Shown: positions 24,569-32,982 of the stretch, piece after piece
Position numbering within the stretch: position 1 is the first letter of the stretch
Layout of the letters: each line of letters starts with the position of its first letter
Assembly (NCBI RefSeq): GCF_041435355.1
Contig: NZ_CP108442.1
Coordinates: forward strand, 1,798,001-1,862,000
Source: Streptomyces sp. NBC_01276
GTDB taxonomy: Bacteria > Actinomycetota > Actinomycetes > Streptomycetales > Streptomycetaceae
Direction: 5' to 3'
DNA length: 64,000 bases
Notes under the pieces: generated by a model
Seen by the model: only the letters and a program-made list of their open reading frames with translations
Databases searched by the model: none
What the model was told of the DNA's origin: nothing
Translations under genes and position numbers: made by a program

Positions 24569-26992
24569 TCAGCTGCGCAGGGGACCCTCACAGCTGAACG
24601 AGGAGGTGCCCGCGACCTTGCTGTCCCAGATCTCCACCGGAGCGAAGGAGCAGTTCATGTCGGCCAGGTTGTTGGAGGCCGCGCCCGCCCGGTCGAGGAT
24701 GAAGTAGTCCACCGTCTCGGACATGTCCTTGAAGTTCTGGTCGTCGCTGCGCCAGTTCTTCAGGTTGGCGGTGATCCGGCCGGTACAGGTGAAGCGGCGC
24801 TTGCCGGGGTCGCCGTTCTCCACGCAGTCCGGGGTGTTGTACGTGGCCGCCGCGAAGGCGGACTTGACCGAGGAGAGCGCGGAGTCGCGCAGCTGGTCGT
24901 TGGCGGTGAAGGTGGTGTTCGGGACGTAGAGCTGGTCCACCTTGGCGATCTGCGCGTCCAGGAAGGTGTTGTAGTCGCGCTGGAGGTAGGTGTCCGACCC
25001 CATGCGGTTGCGCCAGGCGTCGTAGCCCGCGACGTCGTTGGCGCGCAGGTAGCCGTACATCTCGCGCAGCAGGGAGGGCTTCTCGGTCCACAGGAACTCG
25101 AAGAACGTGCCCGCGTAGTTGTAGAAGCGGAACCCGTCGCCGTCGTACGTGGCGTTGAGCAGCTGCTGGACGCTCATGCGGGGGCCGCCACCGGAGGTGT
25201 CGTTGATGATGCCCCGGACCAGGGACTTGCGGACGGCGATGCCGTTGTCGCGGGTGGCGCCGTCGAAGAACTCGGCGGTGCCCTCGTCCATGGCGGTGGT
25301 GCGGTCGCCCTGGTACCAGGGGCCCTGGCCGAAGGAGCCGGGGACGGCGAAGCGGCCGTTGAGGTAGTGCGTGTACTCGTGGCGGAAGAGCTCTTCGAGG
25401 GTGAGGGAGGAGTCCTGCGGGACGCGGCGCTGGTAGGTGTAGAAGGTGGCGCCGTTCTCGATGTAGATGCCGCCGTTGTTGGTGCCGTAGCCGGTGAGGA
25501 GGGGGTGGTAGTTCTCGTAGTCGGCGCGGGAGGCGTAGAGCACGATGTTCAGGGTGGTGTTCGTGTCGCCGGCCAGGGGCTGGTCGGTGCCGATGACGCG
25601 GTGGAACTGCGTCTTGACCTGCTTGCTCGCGTAGTAGAGCTGGTCGACGGTGGCCCGGTCGAGGGCGGTGCGGACCTTGATGCCGCCGTTGTCGTAGGTG
25701 TAGGTGTTCGGGAAGAGCTGCTTCTCGATGTCCTCCTTGCACACCCCGTACTGCTTGCAGGCCTCGTAGAGGTTCAGCCAGGAGACGGCCTTGGCCCAGG
25801 GCTCGGTGCCGAAGGTGGACTTGAGCGGCTGCAGCATGGCGCCGAGGTCGGTGACCACCTGGCCCTTGAGGCCGTCGACCTGGCCGAAGCGGCCGTACTC
25901 GCTGATCGCGTCGCGCACCACCCAGGCGTTGGCCGTGCCCTTGAGGTGGGTGTAGCCGGCGAAGGCCTTGAAGGTGGCGCGGTAGGCGGCGTCGCCCGCG
26001 ACCGCGGAGTGGAAGGCGGCGTCCTGGTTGCCCGGGTAAACGCCCAGGTAGTTGACGGACAGCGCGGAGAGCGCGGCGCCCGCCCAGCCGGCGTCGAGGT
26101 TGGTGGCCGGGTGGGACGGGTCCATGGTGGCCAGGACCCGCTTGATGAGGCCTAGCTGGTGCTGGCGCAGCCCCGGGGCGCTGCCGGCGTAGAGGGCCTC
26201 GCGCAGGGTGCGGGCGTTGGTGGCCGTCACGTCGAAGGTGCGGGCGGCGTCACCGAAGTTGGCGATGGCCCGGCGCATCGCGTCGACGGTGGGGGCGTCG
26301 GTGACGTCGATCTCGGAGCGCGAGTAGTCGTGGTACACGACGGCGTGCAGGTAGGTGAACATCTCCTCCAGGTGGGAGGAGTTACGGCCGTCGTGGGCGG
26401 CGGCCAGGCTGGATATCCGGCGGGAGACGGCCTGGACGTGCGCGTCGGACATGACCGGCGCCAGGCGCGCGTCCCAGGTCCAGATGAGGTTGCGCAGGCA
26501 GCCGTCGGCGGTGACGGCCGGGTCGGCGAGGAAGTCGGCGAACCGGTCCGGCGAGAGGCCGGTGATCCCGTCAAGGGTGCAGGGGACGCCCGCGGCGACG
26601 CTGCGCGCGGTGGGTGCGGCCTGGGCGGAGGCCGCCTTGCGGCTCTTCTCCGCGCGCTCGGCGGACGCGGAGGAGCCCGGGGCCGAGACGGCCGGGGCGG
26701 CGCCGGGCACCCTGCCGTCGGTGACGGACTTGCCGCCGGGGGCGGGGGCGGGCGCCGGGACGAGCTCCTGGGCGTCGGCCCGGTGGTCGACCTCGTCGAA
26801 GGGGTTCGGCGTCGTGGTGCCGGTGGCGCCCGGGGCTCCCGAGGTGAAGGCGGCGGGTGCGGAGGCACCGGTCGCGGCGAGGGGGGTGCCCCGCTCCGCG
26901 GCCTGGGTCACGGCCTGGCCGGCGGTGGCGAGGAGGGTGACCGCCACGGCGGCGGAGAGGAGGGACGTACGCACAACTCTGTGCTGGGACAC
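24569..26992 (-). CDS. secreted M9 collagenase (microbial collagenase)
   Basis: The 807-residue protein has a signal peptide, an Ala/Pro/Ser-rich linker to about residue 130, an M9-type N-terminal activator domain, then the zinc-peptidase domain with His538-Glu539-Tyr-Thr-His542 and the third ligand Glu570 in DEGTAEFF (28 residues after His542, the M9 spacing). The C-terminal region has several cysteines but no PKD or clear collagen-binding repeat. M9 enzymes cleave the collagen triple helix. The GTG at 26992 is chosen because CAGGAG precedes it by 6 nt and it yields a proper signal peptide (RTSLLSAAVAVTLLATAG). The promoter at 27093-27121 carries the operator in its spacer. Confidence 0.92.
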   Translation of the reverse strand: MSQHRVVRTSLLSAAVAVTLLATAGQAVTQAAERGTPLAATGASAPAAFTSGAPGATGTTTPNPFDEVDHRADAQELVPAPAPAPGGKSVTDGRVPGAAPAVSAPGSSASAERAEKSRKAASAQAAPTARSVAAGVPCTLDGITGLSPDRFADFLADPAVTADGCLRNLIWTWDARLAPVMSDAHVQAVSRRISSLAAAHDGRNSSHLEEMFTYLHAVVYHDYSRSEIDVTDAPTVDAMRRAIANFGDAARTFDVTATNARTLREALYAGSAPGLRQHQLGLIKRVLATMDPSHPATNLDAGWAGAALSALSVNYLGVYPGNQDAAFHSAVAGDAAYRATFKAFAGYTHLKGTANAWVVRDAISEYGRFGQVDGLKGQVVTDLGAMLQPLKSTFGTEPWAKAVSWLNLYEACKQYGVCKEDIEKQLFPNTYTYDNGGIKVRTALDRATVDQLYYASKQVKTQFHRVIGTDQPLAGDTNTTLNIVLYASRADYENYHPLLTGYGTNNGGIYIENGATFYTYQRRVPQDSSLTLEELFRHEYTHYLNGRFAVPGSFGQGPWYQGDRTTAMDEGTAEFFDGATRDNGIAVRKSLVRGIINDTSGGGPRMSVQQLLNATYDGDGFRFYNYAGTFFEFLWTEKPSLLREMYGYLRANDVAGYDAWRNRMGSDTYLQRDYNTFLDAQIAKVDQLYVPNTTFTANDQLRDSALSSVKSAFAAATYNTPDCVENGDPGKRRFTCTGRITANLKNWRSDDQNFKDMSETVDYFILDRAGAASNNLADMNCSFAPVEIWDSKVAGTSSFSCEGPLRS

Positions 26993-27092
26993 CGAGAGCT
27001 CCTGGTGGGGATGGAGGTGGGGGAAATGGTGCGTGAACTGCCCTGCTTCACACGGCGTTTGACGGGGATTAACGTGCCGCGATGTGAGCTGT

Positions 27093-27121
27093 AACATAGT
27101 AATGTGAAATTGCACTGGCAA
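27093..27121 (-). promoter_or_regulatory. promoter with embedded operator copy c (collagenase; also near aminopeptidase P)
   Basis: On the minus strand: -35 TTGCCA (27121-27116), 17-bp spacer GTGCAATTTCACATTAC (27115-27099) equal to the operator, -10 TATGTT (27098-27093). It drives the collagenase, leaving about a 95-nt leader. It lies 44 bp before the divergent aminopeptidase P start and may control that gene too. Confidence 0.8.
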
Positions 27122-27164
27122 GCCCTGTGCGCCCACCAGTTCGGTACTTCTTGAGGGAGCCTCC

Positions 27165-28544
27165 GTGAGCGACACCTCCGCCCGCCTCAACACCGGCAGC
27201 CACGATCTGCCCGTATCAGCAGAGTTGTCCCGGTTCATGGCCGGAAACTGGGCGGCCACCCCGCTTCCCGCCGCCGCCCGCGTCCCCTCGCACGCCGTCA
27301 CCCCGGCCCGCCGCGCCAGGCTCTCGGCGCGCTTCCCCGGCGAGCGGCTGCTCATCCCGGCCGGCGAACTGATGGTCCGCTCCAACGACGCCGACTTCCG
27401 CTTCCGGCCCCACAGCGCGTACGCCTGGCTGACCGGACTGACGGGCGAGGACCAGGCCGGGCACGTCCTGGCCCTGGAGCCGTCCGGCCCGAACGGGCAC
27501 GAGGCCGTGCTGTACCTGAGGCCGCGCTCGCCCCGGGCAAACGGGAACGAGGAGTTCTTCCGCGACCGCCGCTACGGCGAGTTCTGGGTGGGGCGCCGCC
27601 CGGACCTCGCGGAGGCCGAGCGGCTGACCGGCATCCGCTGCGCGCACCTGGACACCCTGGGGGAGCCGCCGGCCCGCAACGCCGCCACGGACGGCGAACT
27701 GGCCGCCGCGCTCTCCGAGTTGCGGCTGGTCAAGGACGCATGGGAGATCGACCAGCTGCAGCTGGCCGTGGACCACACGGCGGCCGGCTTCGAGGACGTC
27801 GTACGGGCCCTGCCGCAGGCGTTCGCGCACCCGCGCGGGGAGCGCTGGATCGAGGGGGTGTTCGGACTGCGCGCCCGGGCGGAGGGCAACGGGACCGGCT
27901 ACAGCACGATCGCGGCCTCGGGAGCCCATGCGGGCATCCTGCACTGGATCCACAACGACGGCCGGCTCAACCGGGACGAACTGCTCCTCCTGGACGCGGG
28001 CGTGGAGACCGACACCCTCTACACGGCCGACATCACCCGCACCCTCCCGCTGTCCGGGCGCTTCTCCCCCGTCCAGCGGCAGGTCTACGAACTGGTGCTG
28101 GCCGCACAGGAGGCGGGCATCGCGGCGCTGCGGCCGGGGGCGAGGTTCGGGGACTTCCACCGGGCCGGCATGAAGGTCATCGCGGAGGGGCTCGCGGAGT
28201 GGGGCGTGCTGAAGAACGCCGAGGGTGACCTGCACCGGCGGTACTCGCTGTGCAGCAGCGGGCACATGCTGGGGCTGGACGTCCACGACTGCGCGAAGGC
28301 GCGGGCCGAAACGTACCTGGAGGGCGTCCTGGAGGAGGGCCAGGTGCTGACCGTCGAGCCCGGCCTCTACCTCCAGCCGGACGACGAGACGCTGCCGGCC
28401 GAGCTGCGCGGGGTGAGCGTGCGCATCGAGGACGACCTGGTCATCACCGCCGACGGGGCGCGGCTCATGTCGGGGGCCCTGCCGCGGACGGTCGCGGGCG
28501 TGGAGGAGTGGATGGGCACCCTCCTGGACTCCGCGGGCTCCTGA
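27165..28544 (+). CDS. pepP: Xaa-Pro aminopeptidase (aminopeptidase P, M24B)
   Basis: A 459-residue cytoplasmic metallopeptidase with an N-terminal aminopeptidase-P domain (about 35-175) and a pita-bread catalytic domain. The five metal ligands are visible: Asp in LLLLDAGVE (about 278), Asp in TADITRT (about 289), His in SSGHMLGLDVHD (about 366), Glu in TVEPGLY and Glu in RIEDD. It removes N-terminal residues that precede proline, exactly what Gly-Pro-Hyp-rich collagen peptides need. Divergent from the collagenase with the shared operator between them. GTG start preceded by GGGAGCC. Confidence 0.92.
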   Translation: MSDTSARLNTGSHDLPVSAELSRFMAGNWAATPLPAAARVPSHAVTPARRARLSARFPGERLLIPAGELMVRSNDADFRFRPHSAYAWLTGLTGEDQAGHVLALEPSGPNGHEAVLYLRPRSPRANGNEEFFRDRRYGEFWVGRRPDLAEAERLTGIRCAHLDTLGEPPARNAATDGELAAALSELRLVKDAWEIDQLQLAVDHTAAGFEDVVRALPQAFAHPRGERWIEGVFGLRARAEGNGTGYSTIAASGAHAGILHWIHNDGRLNRDELLLLDAGVETDTLYTADITRTLPLSGRFSPVQRQVYELVLAAQEAGIAALRPGARFGDFHRAGMKVIAEGLAEWGVLKNAEGDLHRRYSLCSSGHMLGLDVHDCAKARAETYLEGVLEEGQVLTVEPGLYLQPDDETLPAELRGVSVRIEDDLVITADGARLMSGALPRTVAGVEEWMGTLLDSAGS

Positions 28545-28562
28545 CGCCGCGCCCGCACCCCG

Positions 28563-28594
28563 CCCCCCGGCCCTTGCGGCACGGGGCCGGGGGG
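28563..28594. terminator. terminator between convergent pepP and ridA
   Basis: An 11-bp GC-only stem (28563-28573 with 28584-28594) closes a 10-nt loop and is followed by TTGGGG. The position between two convergent genes supports terminator function. Confidence 0.6.
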
Positions 28595-28622
28595 TTGGGG
28601 CGGCGGGGGGCGGGGCGGGCGG

Positions 28623-29021
28623 CTAGGGGAGGACCGCGAAGCCGTCCAGTTCGAGCTGGGCCCGCGTGTCCCAGAGGCGGACCACGCCGACCACCGCCAT
28701 CGCGGGGTACTCGCGCCCCGCCAGCCGGCGCCAGATCCGGCCCAGCTCGGCGGCGTGGTCGCGGTAGGCCGCCACGTCCACCGCGTACACCGTCACCCGC
28801 GCCAGGTCCGCCGGGGTGCCGCCGGCCGCCGCGAGGGCCGTCAGCAGGTTGGCGAGGGCCCGCTCGAACTGCTCCGGCAGGGTCGCCCCCACGACCTCGC
28901 CGGAGCCGTCCAGCGCGGTCTGGCCGGCCAGGAACACCAGCCGGCCCCCGGTGGCGGTGACGGCGTGCGAGAAGCCGGTCGCCGGGGACAGCTCCTCGGG
29001 GTTGATCCGCTCCAGGCTCAT
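28623..29021 (-). CDS. RidA family enamine/imine deaminase
   Basis: The 132-residue protein is a RidA/YjgF-fold member: VFLAGQTALDGSGEVVG in the first half and LARVTVYAVD in the second, with the C-terminal ELDGFAVLP replacing the usual E-x-D/A-VA ending. RidA proteins hydrolyse reactive enamines or imines. It is coupled by a 4-bp overlap to the acyl-CoA dehydrogenase of the aromatic-CoA cluster, where an enamine intermediate is expected if the substrate is 2-aminobenzoyl-CoA. Confidence 0.85.
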   Translation of the reverse strand: MSLERINPEELSPATGFSHAVTATGGRLVFLAGQTALDGSGEVVGATLPEQFERALANLLTALAAAGGTPADLARVTVYAVDVAAYRDHAAELGRIWRRLAGREYPAMAVVGVVRLWDTRAQLELDGFAVLP

Positions 29022-30142
29022 CCCGTCGATGCCTTCCGGTAGAGCTCCTTCGCGATGAGGGTGCGCTGCACCTCGCTCGCGCCCTCGTAGATCCTGGGCG
29101 CCCGCACCTCCCGGTAGAGGTGCTCCAGCAGATGGCCGCGGCGCAGCGCGACCGCCCCGTGCAGCTGGACGGCGTGGTCCACGACGTACTGGGCCGTCTC
29201 CGTGGCCAGGAGCTTCGCCATGGCCGCCCGCCGGGGGACGTCGGGGGAGCCCCCGTCGTAGGCGCCGGCCGCCGCGTACACCAGCAGCCGGGCGGCCTCG
29301 GTGCGGGTGGCCATCTCCGCGACCCGGTGCGCGACGGCCTGGAGGTCCGCCAGCACCCCGCCGAAGGCGGTGCGGCCGGCCGTGTGGGCGAGCGTCGCGT
29401 CCAGGGCCGCCCGCGCCATGCCGACCGCGAAGGCGCCCACGCTCGGCCGGAACAGGTTCAGGGTCTCCATCGCCACCCGGAACCCATGCCCGGGCTCCCC
29501 CAGGACGTCGGCGCGGCCGACCGGCACGCCGTCGAAGGCGAGCGAGCCGATGGGGTGCGGCGAGAGCATGTCGAGGGCCTCGCCGCCCAGCCCCGGCCGG
29601 TCCGCCGGGACCAGGAACGCGGTGACCCCCCGCGAACCCGGCGCCTCACCCGTCCGGGCGAAGACGGTGTAGAAATCGGCTTCGGGGGCGTTGGAGATCC
29701 AGCACTTCTGCCCGTGCAGCCGCCATCCCGCCCCGTCCGGGACGGCCTCCAGCGCCAGGGCCGCCGCGTCCGATCCCGCGCCCGGCTCGCTGAGCGCGAA
29801 CGCCGCCACCAGCCGGCCCTCCCGCACCCCCGGCAGCCACCGCTCGCGCTGCTCCGCGCTGCCCGACCTCAGCACCGGGTGCGCCCCCAGGCCCTGGAGG
29901 GCCAGGGCCGTCTCCGCCTCGGTGCAGCCGTAGGCGAGCGATTCCCGCAGCAGGCACAGCTCCAGCGCGCCGGAGTCGAACACCTTGTCCAGCAGTCCCA
30001 GCTCACCGAGCGCCGCCAGCAGCGGCCGGTTCACCCGGCCGGGCTCACCCTTCTCGGCGAGCGCCCGCAACCGCCCCGCCGACAGGGCGCGCAACTGCCC
30101 GCACCATTCCTCTTCATCCACCCCGAGCGCGAATCCGGCCAT
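29018..30142 (-). CDS. acyl-CoA dehydrogenase
   Basis: A 374-residue FAD-dependent acyl-CoA dehydrogenase: alpha-helical N-domain, middle beta-domain with FALSEPGAGSDAAAL and KCWISNAPEADFY, and a C-terminal helical bundle with LHGAVALRRGHLLEHLYREVRAPRI and YEGASEVQ near the end, where FAD contacts lie. It introduces a double bond alpha-beta to a CoA thioester. It diverges from the CoA ligase across 143 bp carrying a candidate PaaX-type operator and is co-transcribed with RidA. In this cluster it should act on a ring-reduced or ring-opened intermediate. Confidence 0.9.
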   Translation of the reverse strand: MAGFALGVDEEEWCGQLRALSAGRLRALAEKGEPGRVNRPLLAALGELGLLDKVFDSGALELCLLRESLAYGCTEAETALALQGLGAHPVLRSGSAEQRERWLPGVREGRLVAAFALSEPGAGSDAAALALEAVPDGAGWRLHGQKCWISNAPEADFYTVFARTGEAPGSRGVTAFLVPADRPGLGGEALDMLSPHPIGSLAFDGVPVGRADVLGEPGHGFRVAMETLNLFRPSVGAFAVGMARAALDATLAHTAGRTAFGGVLADLQAVAHRVAEMATRTEAARLLVYAAAGAYDGGSPDVPRRAAMAKLLATETAQYVVDHAVQLHGAVALRRGHLLEHLYREVRAPRIYEGASEVQRTLIAKELYRKASTG

Positions 30143-30170
30143 CCGAATGCCCCAGTCCTATCGCGTCCTG

Positions 30171-30198
30171 TTGACTGTCGTCACCATCACGATACGCT
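30171..30198 (+). promoter_or_regulatory. CoA-ligase promoter with inverted-repeat operator
   Basis: TTGACTGTCGTCAC (30171-30184) differs by two bases from the perfect inverted repeat GTGAC-TATC-GTCAC found upstream of the enoyl-CoA hydratase at 37004. TTGACT serves as a -35 and TACGCT (30193-30198) as a -10, with a 16-bp spacer, so a bound regulator would block the promoter. The site also lies near the divergent acyl-CoA dehydrogenase start. Confidence 0.6.
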
Positions 30199-30285
30199 CT
30201 AGAGGCAGCTTCCCGGGGTCAACGGGGAGAGGCACCGCACGGCCGGCTCCACCCCGTCCGGACGTCGCAAGGGGGCGAACCCGCC

Positions 30286-31905
30286 TTGGAGCTCAAGCCT
30301 TCCGCTCATACCGACACCTTCGCGCGCGAACACCTGCCGCCCGCCGACGCCTGGCCGGAGCTCCTCTTCGAGCTGCCCGAACTGGCCTATCCGGACCGGT
30401 TGAACTGCGGTGCCGAACTGCTCGACGCCACCGTCGCCCGGTTCGGCCCCGACCGCCCCGCCTTCCGCTCGGGCTCGGGCGAAGTGTGGTCGTACGGGGA
30501 GCTGCGCCGGCGCGTCGACTCGCTCGCCCACGCCCTGACCAGCGACCTCGGCGTGGTCCCCGGCAACCGGGTGCTGCTGCGCGGCCCCACCGGGCCGTGG
30601 CTCGCCGCCTGCTGGCTGGCCGTGATGAAGGCGGGCGCAGTGGCCGTCACCGTGCTGGCCCAGCAGCGGGCCCAGGAGCTGGCGACGGTGTGCTCCATGG
30701 CCCGGGTCGGCCACGCCGTCTGTCACGCCGACGTCCTGGACGACCTGGTCAAGGCCGAGGTGCCCGGCCTGCGGATCGCCGCCTACGGCGGGGAGGCCCC
30801 CGACGACCTGCTGCGGCTGGCCGAGACCCACCGGGAGCCCTATCCCGCCGTCGAGACCTCTGCCGACGACGTGGCGCTGATCGCCTTCACCTCCGGCACC
30901 ACCGGCCGCCCCAAGGGCTGCATGCACTTCCACCGCGACCTCCTCGCCATCGCCGACACCTTCTCCCGCCATCTGCTGCGGCCCCGCCCCGACGACGTGT
31001 TCGCCGGCAGTCCCCCGCTCGGGTTCACCTTCGGACTCGGCGGACTGGTCGTCTTCCCCCTGCGCGCGGGGGCGTGCGCGCTGCTGCTGGAACAGGCCGC
31101 GCCCCGCGCCCTGCTCCCCGCGCTCGCCGAGCACCGGGTCACGGTCCTGTTCACCGCTCCCACCGCCTACCGGTCGATGCTGGACACCCTGGGCCCCTAC
31201 GACACGGGCGCCTACGACCTGTCCGCGCTGCGCCGCTGCGTCTCGGCCGGCGAAAACCTGCCCGCCGCCACCTGGCAGGCCTGGTACGAGCGCACCGGAC
31301 TGCGGATCATCAACGGCATCGGCGCCACCGAACTGCTGCACATCTTCATCTCCGCGGCCGACGAGGACACCCGCCCCGGCGCCACGGGCCGGGTGGTGCC
31401 CGGCTGGGAGGCCCGGGTGGTGGACCCCGCGGGCCGGCCCGTGGCGGACGGCGAACCCGGGCTCCTGGCCGTACGCGGGCCCGTCGGCTGCCGCTATCTG
31501 GCCGACCCCCGCCAGCGGGAGTACGTCCGCGACGGCTGGAACCTGACCGGTGACACCTACGTCCGCGATGCCGACGGCTACTTCCGCTACGTCGCCCGCG
31601 CCGACGACATGATCATCTCGTCCGGATACAACATCGCGGGCCCGGAGGTGGAGGAGGCCCTGCTGCGCCACCCCGACGTCGTGGAGGCGGCGGTGGTCGG
31701 GCTGCCCGACGAGCGCAGGGGCCAGATCGTGGTCGCCCACATCGTCCCGCGCGACGGATCGGTGCTGACCGAGGACGTCCTGCGCACCCACATGCGCTCC
31801 GAGCTGGCCCCGCACAAGTGCCCGCGCTCCTTCGTCTTCCTTCCGGCACTGCCAAGGACGGCGACCGGGAAACTTCAGCGCTTCCGGCTGCGCGATCTAG
31901 AGTGA
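30286..31905 (+). CDS. aryl-CoA ligase (benzoate/2-aminobenzoate-CoA ligase-like)
   Basis: A 539-residue acyl-adenylate-forming ligase. The AMP-binding P-loop IAFTSGTTGRPKGCMHFHRD, the adenine motif NGIGATELLHIF, the GDTYVRDADGYFRYVARADD hinge and the C-terminal catalytic lysine in RTATGKLQRF are present. The overall sequence and architecture look like the benzoate-CoA ligase family, acting on benzoate, 2-aminobenzoate or salicylate-type acids. It activates the aromatic acid that the FAD/OYE fusion enzyme then attacks. TTG start at 30286, with AAGGGGG about 8 nt upstream. It overlaps no other gene; the PaaX regulator starts 4 nt after its stop. Confidence 0.87.
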   Translation: MELKPSAHTDTFAREHLPPADAWPELLFELPELAYPDRLNCGAELLDATVARFGPDRPAFRSGSGEVWSYGELRRRVDSLAHALTSDLGVVPGNRVLLRGPTGPWLAACWLAVMKAGAVAVTVLAQQRAQELATVCSMARVGHAVCHADVLDDLVKAEVPGLRIAAYGGEAPDDLLRLAETHREPYPAVETSADDVALIAFTSGTTGRPKGCMHFHRDLLAIADTFSRHLLRPRPDDVFAGSPPLGFTFGLGGLVVFPLRAGACALLLEQAAPRALLPALAEHRVTVLFTAPTAYRSMLDTLGPYDTGAYDLSALRRCVSAGENLPAATWQAWYERTGLRIINGIGATELLHIFISAADEDTRPGATGRVVPGWEARVVDPAGRPVADGEPGLLAVRGPVGCRYLADPRQREYVRDGWNLTGDTYVRDADGYFRYVARADDMIISSGYNIAGPEVEEALLRHPDVVEAAVVGLPDERRGQIVVAHIVPRDGSVLTEDVLRTHMRSELAPHKCPRSFVFLPALPRTATGKLQRFRLRDLE

Positions 31906-31909
31906 ACCC

Positions 31910-32710
31910 GTGGTCGAGCAGCACACTCCGCGATCTCTGATCGTCACGTTCTACGGCGCCTACGGGCGGACCTTCGAGGGACCCGTCCCGGTGTCCGCGC
32001 TGGTCCGCCTGCTGGGCGCGGCCGGCGTCGACGCGCCCTCCGTCCGCTCCTCGGTGTCCCGGCTGAAGCGGCGCGGCTTCCTGGTGCCCGCCAAGACCGC
32101 CGACGGCGCCGCCGCCTACGACCTCTCCGAGGAGGCCCGGCTGCTGCTGGAGGACGGGGACCGGCGGATCTACGGCCCCCCTCAGGTGTCGGAGGAATGG
32201 CTCGTCGCGGTCTTCTCCGTCCCGGAGCAGGAGCGCAACAAGCGGCACCTGCTGCGCTCCCGCCTCGCCCGGCTCGGCTTCGGGGCGGTGGCCCCGGGCG
32301 TGTGGATCGCCCCGGCCCAGCTGGCCCGCGAGACCGGGCACACACTGGAGCGGCTGCACCTGACGGCCTACGTCGAGCTCTTCCGCGGCTCCCACCTCGG
32401 CTTCGCGCCCACCGCCGAGGCGGTGGCCCGCTGGTGGGACCTGGCGGCGCTGGCCAAGCAGCACGAGGAGTTCCTCGATCTGCACGAGCCGGCGCTGCGC
32501 GCCCTCCAGTCGGGCCCCGAGCCCACGCCGGAGGCCGCGTACCGGACCTACCTCGCCGCCCTGGACTCCTGGCGGCGGCTGCCCTACGCGGATCCCGGAC
32601 TGCCCCGCGAGCTGCTCCCCGCGGACTGGCCGGGCGACCGGGCGGCGGCGGTCTTCACCGAGCTGCACACCCGGCTGCGGGACGCGGGCGCCCGCTTCGT
32701 ACGGACGTAG
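31910..32710 (+). CDS. PaaX family transcriptional regulator
   Basis: The 266-residue protein has the PaaX layout: N-terminal winged helix (LIVTFYGAYGRTF then VRSSVSRLKRRGFL), a central domain and the PaaX C-terminal domain with ALDSWRRLPYADPGLPRELLP. PaaX repressors respond to aryl-CoA thioesters such as phenylacetyl-CoA. Directly downstream of the CoA ligase (4 nt), it is the obvious regulator of the cluster, with the inverted repeats at 30171 and 37004 as candidate binding sites. GTG start. Confidence 0.9.
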   Translation: MVEQHTPRSLIVTFYGAYGRTFEGPVPVSALVRLLGAAGVDAPSVRSSVSRLKRRGFLVPAKTADGAAAYDLSEEARLLLEDGDRRIYGPPQVSEEWLVAVFSVPEQERNKRHLLRSRLARLGFGAVAPGVWIAPAQLARETGHTLERLHLTAYVELFRGSHLGFAPTAEAVARWWDLAALAKQHEEFLDLHEPALRALQSGPEPTPEAAYRTYLAALDSWRRLPYADPGLPRELLPADWPGDRAAAVFTELHTRLRDAGARFVRT

Positions 32711-32871
32711 CGACCGGCTGCGGCGGGCCTCCGGCACGGGGCGGCGGTACGGCTTCGCGCGCGGGACGGGGTTCTTCATGGCGCCTCCTCCTGCCGGGCC
32801 CCGGCGGGGCCGTCGGAGCGGCCTGTGCTCCGGCCGCATTCCCAAGATCCCAGCGGCCCGGCACCGCCGCT

Positions 32872-32909
32872 TCCCCCACGTGGGGGAGCCCTCTCCCCCA
32901 CGTGGGGGA
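32872..32909. repeat. twin 16-bp perfect palindromes
   Basis: TCCCCCACGTGGGGGA occurs twice, at 32872-32887 and 32894-32909, with centres 22 bp apart (about two helical turns). Each copy can form a hairpin or bind a dimeric protein. They lie in the 272-bp region between the paaX stop and the broken GNAT gene; the rest of that region shows nothing recognisable. Confidence 0.8.
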
Positions 32910-32982
32910 GCGCCCCCGACCTCCCCGCGAGCACCCCGGAAATTCGGGTGCGCACGGCTCCGGGCGCCCGTCACGATGAGCC

